Positions 34,597 to 43,495 of a stretch of DNA of 64,000 bases are shown in pieces. The translations under genes and the position numbers were made by a program. Location: positions 1,054,001-1,118,000 of the forward strand of contig NZ_VIVQ01000001.1 in assembly GCF_007829035.1 (NCBI RefSeq), written 5' to 3'. Origin of the DNA: Rudaeicoccus suwonensis. Lineage in GTDB: Bacteria > Actinomycetota > Actinomycetes > Actinomycetales > Dermatophilaceae. The first letter of the stretch is position 1; every line of letters begins with the position of its first letter. Under the pieces are notes generated by a model. The model was not told the origin of the DNA. It worked only from the letters and a program-made list of their open reading frames with translations, and did not search any database.

Positions 34597-35498
34597 CCGG
34601 CATCCCAGGCGAGGCACGCTGCGCCATACGACCCGGCCCGGTCGCCGAGTCGGGCGGTGACGATCTGCGGGCGCCGCTGGAAGGTCACCAGCTCCTCGAC
34701 CTTGCTGCGCACCGGTGTCAGCAGCACGTCACCGGACTGCGCGAGGCCACCGCCGACGATGACCAGCTCGGAGCCGAGCAGGGTGACGGCCGCGGTGAGG
34801 CCCTTCGCCAAAGCCGTTGTGGCAGTTGCCCATACAGCCGTTGCAGTCTCGTCGGTGCCGTCGGCGACGGCTTGCGCGATGGAGGCCGCGGTCGTAGCGC
34901 GACCGGTTGCCGCCCGGTAGTTGCGCACGACAGCGGATGCCGATGCAAGCGTCTCCAGGCAGCCTGTCTGTCCGCAGGCGCAGCGCGGTCCGGCCGGGTC
35001 GATGACCAGATGGCCGAATTCTCCGGCCCACCCACCGGCGGTCAGGACGTGGCCGTCGACCATCGCGGCGCCGGCGATGCCTGTGCCGACGGGTGCGAAG
35101 AGCACGTTTTGCTGACCCGTGGCGGCGCCGAGCCGGTGTTCGGCGAGCAGGCCGGCCCGCACGTCGTGGCCGACCACTGTGCGTAGCCCGAGGTCGCGGT
35201 GCACCAACTCGCGGATCGGCAGATCGCGCCAGCCGAGGTTGACCGCGACGACGCCCCGGCCGGTGTGCTCCTCGACGATGCCTGGGACCACGATGCCGAT
35301 CGCGGCCACGTCGCTGTCCGGAGCCTGCTGCGACAGGGCGGCGATCGCATGGCGCACAGCGCCCGCGACATCGCTCGCGATGTCTGCGGGAGTGGGCGTC
35401 GTCAACTCGGCCAGCACCCGGTAATCGGCATCGATCAAGCTCGCCTTGATGCGAGTGCCGCCGATGTCGATCGCGGCGACGACCGCGGTGCCCGGCAT
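34593..35498 (-). CDS. ROK-family sugar kinase
   Basis: A 301-residue ROK protein. AAIDIGGTRIKASL (about 8-21) is the phosphate-1 motif and GHLVIDPAGPRCACGQTGCLET (positions about 157-178) is the ROK zinc motif with its Cys set. No N-terminal HTH is present, so it is a kinase rather than a regulator. Candidates are N-acetylhexosamine or glucose-type sugars. The start is ATG 35498, immediately after the SIS stop; a longer open frame upstream only reads through the SIS gene. Confidence 0.92.
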   Translation of the reverse strand: MPGTAVVAAIDIGGTRIKASLIDADYRVLAELTTPTPADIASDVAGAVRHAIAALSQQAPDSDVAAIGIVVPGIVEEHTGRGVVAVNLGWRDLPIRELVHRDLGLRTVVGHDVRAGLLAEHRLGAATGQQNVLFAPVGTGIAGAAMVDGHVLTAGGWAGEFGHLVIDPAGPRCACGQTGCLETLASASAVVRNYRAATGRATTAASIAQAVADGTDETATAVWATATTALAKGLTAAVTLLGSELVIVGGGLAQSGDVLLTPVRSKVEELVTFQRRPQIVTARLGDRAGSYGAACLAWDAG

Positions 35499-35500
35499 CG

Positions 35501-36418
35501 TCAGGCGGGCTGCACGGTCAGGATCACCGACCGGGTCAGGTGCCGGGGATTGTCGGGGTCGAGGTCGAGGGCGCGAGCCTTGAACAGGCACAGCCGGTGG
35601 ACACGGACCAGATCGGCGAGTGGGTCGATGTCGCGATGCTCGAAGTGGGCGCCTGTCGCTTCGACCTGGGCCGCCAGACCGTCGGGCACGACGCCGAACG
35701 CCCACACCGCGCGACCGGAGCTCGCGATGGCGACAGGGCCATGGCGGTATTCCATGGCCGGGTAGGACTCGCTCCAGAACTGCGCGGACTCCCGCAGCTT
35801 CAGGGCGGCTTCCGTGGCGATCCCGACAGTCCAGCCGGTGCCCACGAAGGTCACCTGTTCGGCATCGGCGAGTCCGTTCAGCGCCTGGGTTTCGTCCTCG
35901 GCGAGAACGGCTCTCGCTTCGGCGACGGCCTGCGAAAGGTCCTCGCCGAGGGACGCCCTCAGCAGCGCGAGCGCCGAGGTGGCGAAGCGCGTCTGCACGA
36001 CAGACTTCTCGTCTGCCTCCGGCAGCAACACCACCTCGTGAGCGAGTTCGGTGACCGGTGTGCCACCGGTTGCGACGATCGCGGTCGTGCGCACGTCGCG
36101 CCGGCGTGCGGCGGTGAGCAGATCGATGACCTCGGTCGTCGTGCCGGACCGGCTGATGGCCAGGAGGTGGTCGTAGTCGCGCCCGGCGGGAAACTCGCTG
36201 GCGGCGAAGGCATCCGTCTCGCCGTATCCGCGCTGCTCGCGCAGCACCGCATACGCCTGAGCCATGAAGTACGACGTCCCGCAGCCGACGACGGCGACGC
36301 GAGCGCCGCGTGCGGGCAGCATCGGTGCCAGCTCCTGCAGTCGCCCGAGCACCGCCTGCCAGGTGTCCGGTTCGCTGAGCACCTCGGAGCGGAGGTGGCT
36401 GTGGGGATTGAAGGGCAT
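35501..36418 (-). CDS. Double SIS-domain sugar isomerase/deaminase (AgaS/GlmS-like)
   Basis: A 305-residue protein with two SIS domains like the isomerase half of GlmS, but without a glutaminase domain. VVGCGTSYFMAQAY (about 43-56) and ISRSGTTTEVI (about 87-97) bind the sugar phosphate in the first domain. The second has FVGTGWTVGIATEAALKLRES (positions about 196-216). Relatives include AgaS (galactosamine-6-phosphate deaminase/isomerase) and fructoselysine-type deglycases. It is first in the operon, with operator-like repeats directly upstream. Confidence 0.88.
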   Translation of the reverse strand: MPFNPHSHLRSEVLSEPDTWQAVLGRLQELAPMLPARGARVAVVGCGTSYFMAQAYAVLREQRGYGETDAFAASEFPAGRDYDHLLAISRSGTTTEVIDLLTAARRRDVRTTAIVATGGTPVTELAHEVVLLPEADEKSVVQTRFATSALALLRASLGEDLSQAVAEARAVLAEDETQALNGLADAEQVTFVGTGWTVGIATEAALKLRESAQFWSESYPAMEYRHGPVAIASSGRAVWAFGVVPDGLAAQVEATGAHFEHRDIDPLADLVRVHRLCLFKARALDLDPDNPRHLTRSVILTVQPA

Positions 36419-36440
36419 ACGGCGACCTGACTGCTCGATG

Positions 36441-36486
36441 TTTGATTGGTTGTGATTGTTTGATAATCATACAGATCAAAATCAAT
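36441..36486 (-). promoter_or_regulatory. AT-rich promoter/operator of the SIS-ROK-PfkB-aldolase operon
   Basis: TTTGAT occurs twice on the plus strand (36441-36446 and 36459-36464) and twice inverted as ATCAAAATCAA (36475-36485). TATGAT on the minus strand (36466-36471) could be the -10 box. The clustered repeats suit a DeoR-family operator. Confidence 0.55.
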
Positions 36487-36546
36487 CTCAGTGTGCGTTG
36501 AGCCTACTGCCGTGCGCAACCGGCTCTCGCGGCTGCCGGCAGCGGG

Positions 36547-37167
36547 TCACGGCCTGCGCGGAGTGCCGCCCGAGGTGATGTGACGTTGCGCCAGCCGCCG
36601 GAAGGTGAGGATGAGCGGGTCGGTCAGCAGGGTCCCGATGACGACCTGCCGGACGGCTTGGGCGGCGTCGGCCGGCACCGTGGCCAGATCGGTGACGGCG
36701 AGGTGCTCGGCGGCGTCGGCATACTCCTCGAGGGTGGCCTGCCCCTGTGATTCGATGCCGGAGGCGACCAACACGCGTATTTGCTCCCCGAGCAGCTCGA
36801 CCAGCGGATCGTCATCGGTCATCGGCCACCCTCGGTCAGCAACGAACTGACGGGCGACAGCAGTCCAAGCCGGGTCCGGTGCTGCCGGGCAGGCGGGGGT
36901 GATCGCCGACTGTGCCGCGGCGAGCAAGTCGTAACGCTGCGACGGAGGTTCGTCCAGCGTCTCCAGCACCTGGCGCACGCGGGCCAGGCTCAGATGGGCG
37001 GATTCGATCAGTGCTCGGATCAGCCGCACGCGCTCGGCGTGGCTCTCGTCGTACGTCGCCTGCGTGCGACTGGTCACGTCGCCGGAGTGCAGGAGCCCTT
37101 CGCGCAGATAGAACTTCAGTGTCGCGACGGGCAGGTCCGTAACCCGCGACAGTTCCGACATACGCAC
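36547..37167 (-). CDS. MerR-family transcriptional regulator
   Basis: About 206 residues. The N-terminal MerR helix-turn-helix and wing read SELSRVTDLPVATLKFYLREGLL (positions about 4-26). They are followed by a long dimerisation helix (VRLIRALIESAHLSLARVRQVLE) and an uncharacterised helical effector domain. It has no Cys cluster, so metal or redox sensing of the SoxR/CueR type is unlikely. The start may be GTG 37167 or ATG 37161. It is divergent from the SRPBCC gene, which may be its target. Confidence 0.85.
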   Translation of the reverse strand: MRMSELSRVTDLPVATLKFYLREGLLHSGDVTSRTQATYDESHAERVRLIRALIESAHLSLARVRQVLETLDEPPSQRYDLLAAAQSAITPACPAAPDPAWTAVARQFVADRGWPMTDDDPLVELLGEQIRVLVASGIESQGQATLEEYADAAEHLAVTDLATVPADAAQAVRQVVIGTLLTDPLILTFRRLAQRHITSGGTPRRP

Positions 37168-37266
37168 CGTGTCAGTCTCGCAGGCTGGACCGGCGCAGGC
37201 CAGCAAGAACTCAGACCGAACGAATTTCCTTGTCGCGTAACGACATATCCGAACGCTCGTGCTGGC

Positions 37267-37272
37267 TATTCT
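37267..37272 (+). promoter_or_regulatory. -10 box TATTCT, leaderless start of SRPBCC gene
   Basis: TATTCT ends 7 nt before the ATG at 37280. Confidence 0.45.
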
Positions 37273-37279
37273 CCGATGC

Positions 37280-37753
37280 ATGGACACTGCCACCCGTCAG
37301 GAAGCGACTCGCATCCTCGACGCAGGTGCCGCGGAGATCTTCGCGGTCCTGTGCGACCCGGCCGGTCATGTCGAGATCGACAGCTCGGGAATGTTGCAGG
37401 ACTTCACCGGTGGGCCGGTGTCGGCCGTCGGCGACAGCTTCGTGGTGCACATGGATCGCGAGGCACTCGGTGACCTGCCGATGGGTCGGTATGACGTGAC
37501 CGTCACCATCGAGACCTTCGAGCCGGATGCCGAGATCTCGTGGTCCATCCTGGGCACCGTGCGGCCTGGCATCGGACACCGCTACGGCTACACCCTGTCC
37601 GACACCGACGGCGGCACGCTCGTCACGTCGTTCTGCGACTGGTCCAACGCTCGCTCGGACATGGTGGCAATCTTCCCAGTGGTCCCGCAGAGCGCTCTGC
37701 GGGCCACGCTGGGAATCCTCGACCGGGTCGTGCGAGCCCGACGAATCCGCTGA
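37280..37753 (+). CDS. SRPBCC-fold protein (polyketide cyclase/START-like)
   Basis: A 157-residue helix-grip fold protein with a hydrophobic ligand cavity by family. The N-terminal ILDAGAAEIFAVLCDPAGHVEID (positions about 12-34) and TVTIETFEPDAEISWSI (about 75-91) are typical, as is the GYTLSDTDGGTLVTSFCDWS strand pair. The ligand is unknown. Divergent from a MerR regulator and ended by a strong hairpin shared with the convergent IclR gene. Confidence 0.82.
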   Translation: MDTATRQEATRILDAGAAEIFAVLCDPAGHVEIDSSGMLQDFTGGPVSAVGDSFVVHMDREALGDLPMGRYDVTVTIETFEPDAEISWSILGTVRPGIGHRYGYTLSDTDGGTLVTSFCDWSNARSDMVAIFPVVPQSALRATLGILDRVVRARRIR

Positions 37754-37773
37754 CATCGAGGCGTGCAACGCCT

Positions 37774-37801
37774 GGCCGGCCGGTTGCGGCACCGGCCGGC
37801 C
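37774..37801. terminator. Bidirectional hairpin between SRPBCC and IclR genes
   Basis: GGCCGGCCGGT, loop TGCGGC, ACCGGCCGGCC: a perfect 11-bp stem between convergent genes. Confidence 0.75.
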
Positions 37802-37809
37802 GGCATACG

Positions 37810-38580
37810 TCAGGCTGGGCGGTCCGTCGGCTGATCCGACTGCTGCCGCTGCTGCTGGCTCGCGGCGTGTGCCCGGGCCAGCACCTCGGTGAGTTTGTTC
37901 GCGCCCGCGACCACGGTGCCCGCATGCAGGCGCCCCGGCTGCCGCGAGATGCGTTCGATCGGGCCGGAGATCGAGACGGCAGCGATCACCCGGCCGGACG
38001 GGCTGCGCACCGGCGCGGACACCGATGCCACACCCGGTTCGCGCTCGCCGACACTCTGCGCCCACCCGCGGCGGCGGACCGCGGACAACATGGTCGCGGT
38101 GAACTTGGCACCGTGCAGGCCGCGGTGCAGCCGGTCCGGCTCTTCCCATGCCATCAGGATCTGCGCGGCCGAACCCGCCTGCATGGACAACGTCGCCCCG
38201 ATCGGAATCGAGTCGCGCAGACCCATCGGCCGGTCCGCCGCGGCGACGCAGATGCGCTGGTCGCCCTGCCGGCGGAACAACTGGGCGCTCTCACCGCAGT
38301 GGTCCCGCAGCCGGCCCAGCACCGGACCTGCTGCCGCGAGCAGACGGTCCTCGCCGGCCGCGGATGCAAGCTCGGCCAGGCGTGGGCCGAGGACGAATCG
38401 GCCCTGCAGGTCACGTGCCACGAGGCGGTGGTGTTCGAGCGCGACCGCAAGGCGGTGGGCGGTCGGACGCGCCAGTCCGGTGTGCGCCACCAGTTGCGCG
38501 AGAGTGGAGGGTCCGGCTTCCAGTGCCGAGAGCACGACCGCGGCCTTGTCGAGAACGCCGACCCCGCTAGAGTTGTCCAT
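37810..38580 (-). CDS. IclR-family regulator, NdgR/LtbR type
   Basis: A 256-residue regulator divergent from leuCD. This conserved actinobacterial arrangement is that of NdgR (Streptomyces) and LtbR (Corynebacterium), which control leucine and other amino acid genes. The winged helix is ALEAGPSTLAQLVAHTGLARPTAHRL (positions about 19-44). The effector domain includes RDSIPIGATLSMQAGSAAQILMAW. The C terminus is Gln-rich. The start is ATG 38580; a longer frame upstream crosses the leuC promoter. It probably represses leuCD by binding the inverted repeat at 38592-38614. Confidence 0.92.
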   Translation of the reverse strand: MDNSSGVGVLDKAAVVLSALEAGPSTLAQLVAHTGLARPTAHRLAVALEHHRLVARDLQGRFVLGPRLAELASAAGEDRLLAAAGPVLGRLRDHCGESAQLFRRQGDQRICVAAADRPMGLRDSIPIGATLSMQAGSAAQILMAWEEPDRLHRGLHGAKFTATMLSAVRRRGWAQSVGEREPGVASVSAPVRSPSGRVIAAVSISGPIERISRQPGRLHAGTVVAGANKLTEVLARAHAASQQQRQQSDQPTDRPA

Positions 38581-38591
38581 GTACTGATATT

Positions 38592-38614
38592 GCAGTCTCA
38601 CTGCGCGAGACGCA
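38592..38614. promoter_or_regulatory. Inverted-repeat operator between iclR-type gene and leuC
   Basis: GTCTC (38595-38599) and GAGAC (38607-38611) face each other across 7 bp, extended by flanking TGC and GCA. It lies just upstream of the regulator's start and about 120 bp before leuC. Confidence 0.5.
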
Positions 38615-38734
38615 AGTCTAAAGTGGGGCATGTTTCGCAGAACCGGTCCCTGATCGGACCACGCGAGACGTCCGACTGCCGCGGTGAACAGCCGTGCAGG
38701 TGATGACGAAGAGTCAGGAACAAGGAGGCAGATC

Positions 38735-40141
38735 GTGGGTCGCACGCTGGCGGAGAAGGTGTGGGAGCAGCACGTCGTGCGGCGGGCGGACGGCGAACCC
38801 GACCTGCTCTACATCGACCTGCACCTGCTGCACGAGGTCACCAGCCCCCAGGCGTTCGACGGACTCCGCCTTGCCGGGCGTCCCGTCCGCCGGGTCGATC
38901 TCACCCTGGCGACCGAGGACCACAACGTTCCGACCACGGCGGGTCCGATCACCGACGTCGTGAGCCGTACCCAGGTCGAGACGCTGCGCAAGAACTGCGC
39001 CGAGTTCGGCGTGCGGCTCTTCCCGATGGGCGACGCCGAACAGGGCATCGTCCACATCATCGGCCCACAATTGGGGCTGACTCAGCCCGGTATGACGATC
39101 GTCTGCGGTGACAGCCACACCTCCACGCACGGCGCGTTCGGCGCGCTGGCCTTCGGCATCGGCACCAGTGAGGTCGAGCACGTGCTCGCGACCCAGACGC
39201 TGCCGCTGAAACCGTTCAAGACGATGGCGATCAACGTCGACGGCGCCCTGCCCGAGGGTGTCACGGCAAAGGACATCATCCTGGCCGTCATCGCCGAGAT
39301 CGGCACCGGCGGTGGTCAGGGTTACGTGCTCGAATACCGCGGCGAGGCGATCCGTGCGCTGTCGATGGAAGCGCGAATGACGGTGTGCAACATGTCGATC
39401 GAGGCCGGCGCCCGCGCCGGCATGATCGCGCCTGACCTGACGACCTTCGACTACCTGCAGGGTCGCGAGCATGCTCCTGCCGGGTCCGACTGGGACGACG
39501 CCGTCGCCGCGTGGTCGGAGTTGAAGTCCGACGACGATGCCACCTTCGACGCAGAGGTCCACCTCGACGCATCGCAACTGTCGCCCTACGTCACATGGGG
39601 CACCAACCCGGGTCAGGGGCTGCCCCTGTCGTCTCTCGTGCCCGACCCGGAGTCCTTCGGCGACGAGGGTGAGCGCGCTTCGGCACAACGCGCCATCGAC
39701 TACATGGGGTTGACTCCCGGCACTCCGCTGCGCGACATCGGTGTCGACACGGTCTTCCTCGGGTCTTGCACCAACGGGCGGATCGAGGATCTGCGTGCCG
39801 CGGCCGAGATCGTCAAGGGTCACAAGGTCGCCGGCGGCGTGCGCATGCTCGTGGTGCCGGGATCGGCGAAGGTGCGTCTGCAGGCCGAGGCGGAGGGCTT
39901 GGACAAGGTCTTCTCCGAAGCCGGCGCCGAGTGGCGTCTGGCGGGTTGTTCGATGTGCCTCGGGATGAATCCCGACCAACTGGCCCCGGGGGAGCGCAGC
40001 GCCTCCACCTCCAACCGCAACTTCGAAGGGCGACAGGGCAAGGGCGGTCGTACCCACTTGGTGAGCCCACTGGTCGCCGCGGCGACCGCCATCCGCGGGA
40101 CGTTGTCCAGCCCGTCCGACCTGACCTCGACCACCCGCTGA
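38735..40141 (+). CDS. leuC: 3-isopropylmalate dehydratase large subunit
   Basis: Isomerises 2-isopropylmalate to 3-isopropylmalate in leucine synthesis, with LeuD. The 468-residue aconitase-fold subunit has [22 protein letters not shown] (positions about 120-141). The three iron-sulfur Cys are in [12 protein letters not shown] (about 345-356) and [12 protein letters not shown] (about 405-416). The start is GTG 38735, with AAGGAGG 7 nt upstream. leuD follows after 29 bp with its own good ribosome site. Confidence 0.97.
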   Translation: MGRTLAEKVWEQHVVRRADGEPDLLYIDLHLLHEVTSPQAFDGLRLAGRPVRRVDLTLATEDHNVPTTAGPITDVVSRTQVETLRKNCAEFGVRLFPMGDAEQGIVHIIGPQLGLTQPGMTIVCGDSHTSTHGAFGALAFGIGTSEVEHVLATQTLPLKPFKTMAINVDGALPEGVTAKDIILAVIAEIGTGGGQGYVLEYRGEAIRALSMEARMTVCNMSIEAGARAGMIAPDLTTFDYLQGREHAPAGSDWDDAVAAWSELKSDDDATFDAEVHLDASQLSPYVTWGTNPGQGLPLSSLVPDPESFGDEGERASAQRAIDYMGLTPGTPLRDIGVDTVFLGSCTNGRIEDLRAAAEIVKGHKVAGGVRMLVVPGSAKVRLQAEAEGLDKVFSEAGAEWRLAGCSMCLGMNPDQLAPGERSASTSNRNFEGRQGKGGRTHLVSPLVAAATAIRGTLSSPSDLTSTTR

Positions 40142-40170
40142 AACAAGCACGCCGACAAGGAGATTCACCG

Positions 40171-40764
40171 ATGGAGAAATTCACCACCCACACCGGTGTC
40201 GGAGTGCCGCTGCGTCGCAGCAATGTCGACACCGACCAGATCATTCCCGCCGTTTACCTCAAGCGGGTGACCCGCACCGGATTCGAGGACGGCTTGTTCT
40301 CCGCCTGGCGCAATGACGAGACGTTCGTCCTCAACAACCCGACGTATGCCGCGGGGTCGGTGCTGGTCGCAGGTCCCGACTTCGGCACGGGCTCGTCTCG
40401 CGAGCACGCGGTTTGGGCGCTGCTGGACTACGGCTTCCGGGTCGTGTTGTCGTCGCGGTTCGCGGACATCTTCCGGGGCAACTCCGGCAAGGCCGGCCTG
40501 CTGACCGCGCAACTGCGTCAGGAGGACATCGAGCTCCTGTGGAAGTTGCTCGACAACGAGCCCGGCCTGCAGATCACGGTCGACCTGGGCGAGCGGACCG
40601 TCACCGCGCGTGAGCACGTCTTCGCCTTCGAGGTCGACGACTACACGCGCTGGCGCCTGCTCGAGGGTCTGGACGACGTGAGTCTGACTCTGCGACACGC
40701 TGACGAGATCACGACTTTCGAATCCTCCCGTCCCGCATGGAAACCCACGGTGCAGACCGTCTGA
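40171..40764 (+). CDS. leuD: 3-isopropylmalate dehydratase small subunit
   Basis: Partner of LeuC. The 197-residue swivelling-domain protein has [20 protein letters not shown] (about 12-31) at the start. It also has [21 protein letters not shown] (positions about 68-88), which contributes active-site Ser and Arg, and [11 protein letters not shown] (about 93-103). AAGGAG precedes the ATG. It ends the leu operon; 309 bp without a gene follow before hup. Confidence 0.97.
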   Translation: MEKFTTHTGVGVPLRRSNVDTDQIIPAVYLKRVTRTGFEDGLFSAWRNDETFVLNNPTYAAGSVLVAGPDFGTGSSREHAVWALLDYGFRVVLSSRFADIFRGNSGKAGLLTAQLRQEDIELLWKLLDNEPGLQITVDLGERTVTAREHVFAFEVDDYTRWRLLEGLDDVSLTLRHADEITTFESSRPAWKPTVQTV

Positions 40765-40954
40765 CGAGCTGTATGACGAGCACTTGTCCTCCCGCTACTG
40801 GCGCGAATGTGCCTGATAATCAATGCAATTGGTGAAATTTCATAGAGTGCCAACGTTGATTCCGAGAAGGAAGTCCCGACTGCGGGCTGTTGTCGTAACC
40901 CGGTGAAATCGCCCAAACGCGTTGTCGTTGCGGCGAATTGATCTGCGTGGCAGG

Positions 40955-40983
40955 TTGCCGAAGTGGCCCATCAGGCATAGCGT
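40955..40983 (+). promoter_or_regulatory. Possible promoter of the HU gene
   Basis: TTGCCG (40955-40960), 17 bp, TAGCGT (40978-40983). It lies in the 309-bp gap between leuD and hup, which is AT-richer than its surroundings near 40805-40860 and has no coding potential. A TTGACA at 40998-41003 is a second -35 candidate without a clear -10. Confidence 0.45.
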
Positions 40984-41073
40984 CTGTCTCGATTGAGTTG
41001 ACAACTCGGTCGATTTCGCAAACCGCAGCCCGGCGCGATGCCGGCCGCGCACCTTTTGAAGGGGACAACACCC

Positions 41074-41652
41074 ATGAACAAGGCAGAGCTCATCGAGAGC
41101 CTTGAGACCAGGCTCGGCAGCAAGAAGGCTGCAAGCGACGCTCTCGAGGCTGTGGTGGATGCCATCATCCGCGAAGTTGCCAAGGGCAACAAGGTCGGCA
41201 TTACCGGATTCGGCACGTTCGAGAAGATCACCCGTGCGGCACGCACCGGGCGCAACCCGCGCACCGGCACGACCGTTCGCATCAAGAAGACCGCTGTGCC
41301 GAAGTTCAAGCCCGGTACTGCGTTCAAGGGTGTCGTCGCCGACCCGCGGTCGCTGCCCAAGACCGGCAATGCTGGTGGCCGTGCCTCGAGCGCCGCTGCT
41401 CCGGCAGCGAAGAAGACCACCGCCAAGAAGACCACCGCCAAGAAGGCCACTCCGGCTAAGACCGCTGCCAAGAAGACCACCACCGCAGCCGCCAAGAAGG
41501 CGACTCCGGCGAAGAAGGCGGCACCGGTCAAGGCCGCCGCCAAGAAGACCACCGCGGCAGCGGCGAAGAAGACCACGGCGGCCAAGACCACGACCGCCAA
41601 GAAGACCACGGCCGCCAAGAAGGCACCGGCCAAGCGCACCGCCAAGCGCTGA
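41074..41652 (+). CDS. hup: HU-family nucleoid protein with Lys/Ala/Thr-rich tail
   Basis: Compacts DNA. Residues 1-90 are canonical HU: MNKAELIESLETRLGSKKAA at the start, GFGTFEKITRAARTGRNP (about 46-63) and the DNA-binding arm GTTVRIKKTAVPKFKPG. Residues about 100-192 are a basic tail of AKKTT, AKKAT and AAKKTTAA repeats, like mycobacterial HupB and streptomycete HupS. The start is ATG 41074 with AAGGGGA upstream; an in-frame ATG at 41038 lacks a ribosome site. Such tails are targets of lysine acetylation in mycobacteria. Confidence 0.95.
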   Translation: MNKAELIESLETRLGSKKAASDALEAVVDAIIREVAKGNKVGITGFGTFEKITRAARTGRNPRTGTTVRIKKTAVPKFKPGTAFKGVVADPRSLPKTGNAGGRASSAAAPAAKKTTAKKTTAKKATPAKTAAKKTTTAAAKKATPAKKAAPVKAAAKKTTAAAAKKTTAAKTTTAKKTTAAKKAPAKRTAKR

Positions 41653-41674
41653 GGCTGCCTTTCTCGGATACGGA

Positions 41675-41710
41675 GACGGCCCGTCCACCATTGCGGTGGA
41701 CGGGCCGTCC
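41675..41710. terminator. Hairpin terminator after hup
   Basis: GACGGCCCGTCCACC, 5-nt loop, GGTGGACGGGCCGTC: a perfect 15-bp stem between hup and the convergent small gene. Confidence 0.82.
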
Positions 41711-41737
41711 TCGTGCATGCACGTGTGGTGCAGTGAG

Positions 41738-41950
41738 TCACCGAATCCGTTGTGCCGGGCCGATTCCGGTGATCCAAAGACGGCTCACACCGGAGCCGTC
41801 GACTTCGATACTGACCCGCTGACCCACCCGCAGATGCCGCAGCTGAGAGGCTGCGAAGACCGCATGGCTGAACCGCAGTTCGCGGCCGTTGTCGGTGAGG
41901 ACGGAACCGTCGCCGCCGTCGAAGTCGAAGGTGTGGACTGTCGCTTGCAC
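41738..41950 (-). CDS. Small OB-fold/cold-shock-like protein downstream of cofC
   Basis: About 70 residues. VHTFDFDGGDGSVLTDNGRE followed by LRVGQRVSIEVDG and SRLWIT recalls a cold-shock/OB barrel (turn-rich DxxxGxGxVLxDxG and a late GQRVxxE strand). The RNP motifs of true Csp proteins are absent. The open frame continues upstream into cofC in another frame but loses plausible composition, so GTG 41950, 38 nt after the cofC stop, is the likely start. Function unknown. Confidence 0.6.
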   Translation of the reverse strand: MQATVHTFDFDGGDGSVLTDNGRELRFSHAVFAASQLRHLRVGQRVSIEVDGSGVSRLWITGIGPAQRIR

Positions 41951-41988
41951 GGACTCGAGCCTAATCCGGTGTCGAGCGACGGTGCAGG

Positions 41989-42630
41989 TCAGACCGTCGC
42001 CGAGCAGGCGGACAGCACCCGTTGGGTGCGCGGGCCGACGCCGAGATCGACGGCGGCCCGCAGCGAGGCATCGTCGTCGACATCGGTGCGTAGCCTGGGC
42101 AGATCGATCTCGAGCACGGTGGCGCCACGAGCGTGCCGCGCAGCCGAGCCGGTGCCGAAGCTGGGGCGCAACCGGGCGGCATCGTGGTGTGCCAGCAGCA
42201 CGGTGCCGGTGCCGTCGTGATCGGGCACGATCGCGGATTCCGTTGCGGCGCAAGCGCGCAGGCCGTCATACAACGCGTCTTCGTCGAGAGCCGGCAGGTC
42301 GCCGAGCAGCACACCACCGGGGAGGCCGGGAGTGTGGCGAACCACCTGGTCGATGCCCGCGGTGATCGCCGCGTTGAGCCCGCGACCCGGATCGGCGATC
42401 AGCCGAACGCCCTCGTCGACGAGCTCTGAACGGACCTGCGGGTCACTGGTCACCACGACGACCTGATCGGCGGGCACGACACGTAGGACGACCTCGAGGG
42501 TGTCGAGCGCGAACGCCAGCGCCAGATCGGCGCGCCGCACGCCGGGGGGCGGCTGCAGACGGGACTTGGCCTGCTGACTGTCTTTGACCGGAACGACGAG
42601 ATGCCAGGTCGAGGTGGCTGGAAGTGGCAC
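41989..42630 (-). CDS. cofC: 2-phospho-L-lactate/phosphoenolpyruvate guanylyltransferase
   Basis: Activates 2-phospholactate or phosphoenolpyruvate with GTP in coenzyme F420 synthesis (CofC/FbiD). The 213-residue nucleotidyltransferase has LVVPVKDSQQAKSRLQ (about 11-26) at the start. It also has DQVVVVTSDPQV (about 55-66), DPGRGLNAAITAGI (about 80-93), GDLPALD (about 109-115) and a late PDHDGTGTVLL. It starts at GTG 42630, with no ribosome site. Its presence implies that the organism makes F420. Confidence 0.92.
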   Translation of the reverse strand: MPLPATSTWHLVVPVKDSQQAKSRLQPPPGVRRADLALAFALDTLEVVLRVVPADQVVVVTSDPQVRSELVDEGVRLIADPGRGLNAAITAGIDQVVRHTPGLPGGVLLGDLPALDEDALYDGLRACAATESAIVPDHDGTGTVLLAHHDAARLRPSFGTGSAARHARGATVLEIDLPRLRTDVDDDASLRAAVDLGVGPRTQRVLSACSATV

Positions 42631-42742
42631 GTGATGATGGTGTCAGATCTGCCGGTTGTGGGTGCCGCCGGTTCGGAAAACGTGACCCGCCCGTCGCCGT
42701 GGGCTTAGATGATCCAGCGACCGTCAGATCGAAGGAGTGGCA

Positions 42743-43495
42743 GTGCCCCGCCCAGCAATGACCGAAACAATCGAGCCAACATACTCACGCGTCATCACTG
42801 CGCTCTACCCCGTGCTGCAGCGGATCACCGTGCGGGAGTGGAGCGGCCTGGAGAACGTGCCGAAGACCGGCGGTTTCGTGGCGGCCTGCAATCACACCTC
42901 CAACATGGACCATTTCCCGCTCGCGCACTTCCTTGTCGAGGCAGGCCGGGCGCCGCACTACCTGGCCAAGGACTCGCTGTTCAAACCGCCGGGAGTCAAA
43001 CAGATCATGTACGGCTGCGGCCAGATCCCCGTCTACCGAGGCACTTCGCGGGCGACCAGCGCCCTGTCGGCGGCCAAGGAGGCGCTGCAACGAGGTGCCT
43101 GCGTGTGCATCTACCCCGAGGGCACCATCACCCGCGAGCCGGACTTCTGGCCGATGACCGGCAAGACCGGCGCTGCGCGGCTGGCGCTCGAGACCGGTGT
43201 GCCGTTGTTGCCGATCGCGATGTGGGGCACTCGCGACATCATGTGGCCCTATCGCGACAAACTGCCGAAACTGTTGCCGGCCAAACTTGTTCAGGTGTCG
43301 GCCGGCCCGCCGGTCGACCTTGACGACCTGCGCGACCAGCCGATCACGGCGACGACCTTGCGCACGGCAACGACCCGGTTGATGGATCAGATCACCGGAC
43401 TGCTGGAGGACGTGCGCGGCATACCTGCGCCCGCCGAACGCTTCGACCCGCGCGGTCATGCCGCCGATCCGACTCGCGGCGGGAAGACCGCGTGA
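42743..43495 (+). CDS. plsC: 1-acyl-sn-glycerol-3-phosphate acyltransferase
   Basis: Adds the second acyl chain in phosphatidic acid synthesis at the membrane. The 250-residue product has the LPLAT motifs NHTSNMDHFP (about 51-60, HX4D), YPEGTITREP (about 127-136) and PVYRG near 95 for glycerophosphate. AAGGAG ending 5 nt before GTG 42743 favours that start; GTG 42737 sits on the ribosome site and ATG 42758 is an alternative. The stop overlaps gpsA's GTG, linking two steps of glycerolipid synthesis. Confidence 0.9.
   Translation: MPRPAMTETIEPTYSRVITALYPVLQRITVREWSGLENVPKTGGFVAACNHTSNMDHFPLAHFLVEAGRAPHYLAKDSLFKPPGVKQIMYGCGQIPVYRGTSRATSALSAAKEALQRGACVCIYPEGTITREPDFWPMTGKTGAARLALETGVPLLPIAMWGTRDIMWPYRDKLPKLLPAKLVQVSAGPPVDLDDLRDQPITATTLRTATTRLMDQITGLLEDVRGIPAPAERFDPRGHAADPTRGGKTA

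Noticed and set aside
34593-36485. A 630-codon minus frame suggesting a larger fused ROK protein
   Set aside because: Its N-terminal half is Arg-rich shadow sequence antisense-frame to the SIS gene. The real ROK protein starts at 35498, right after the SIS stop.
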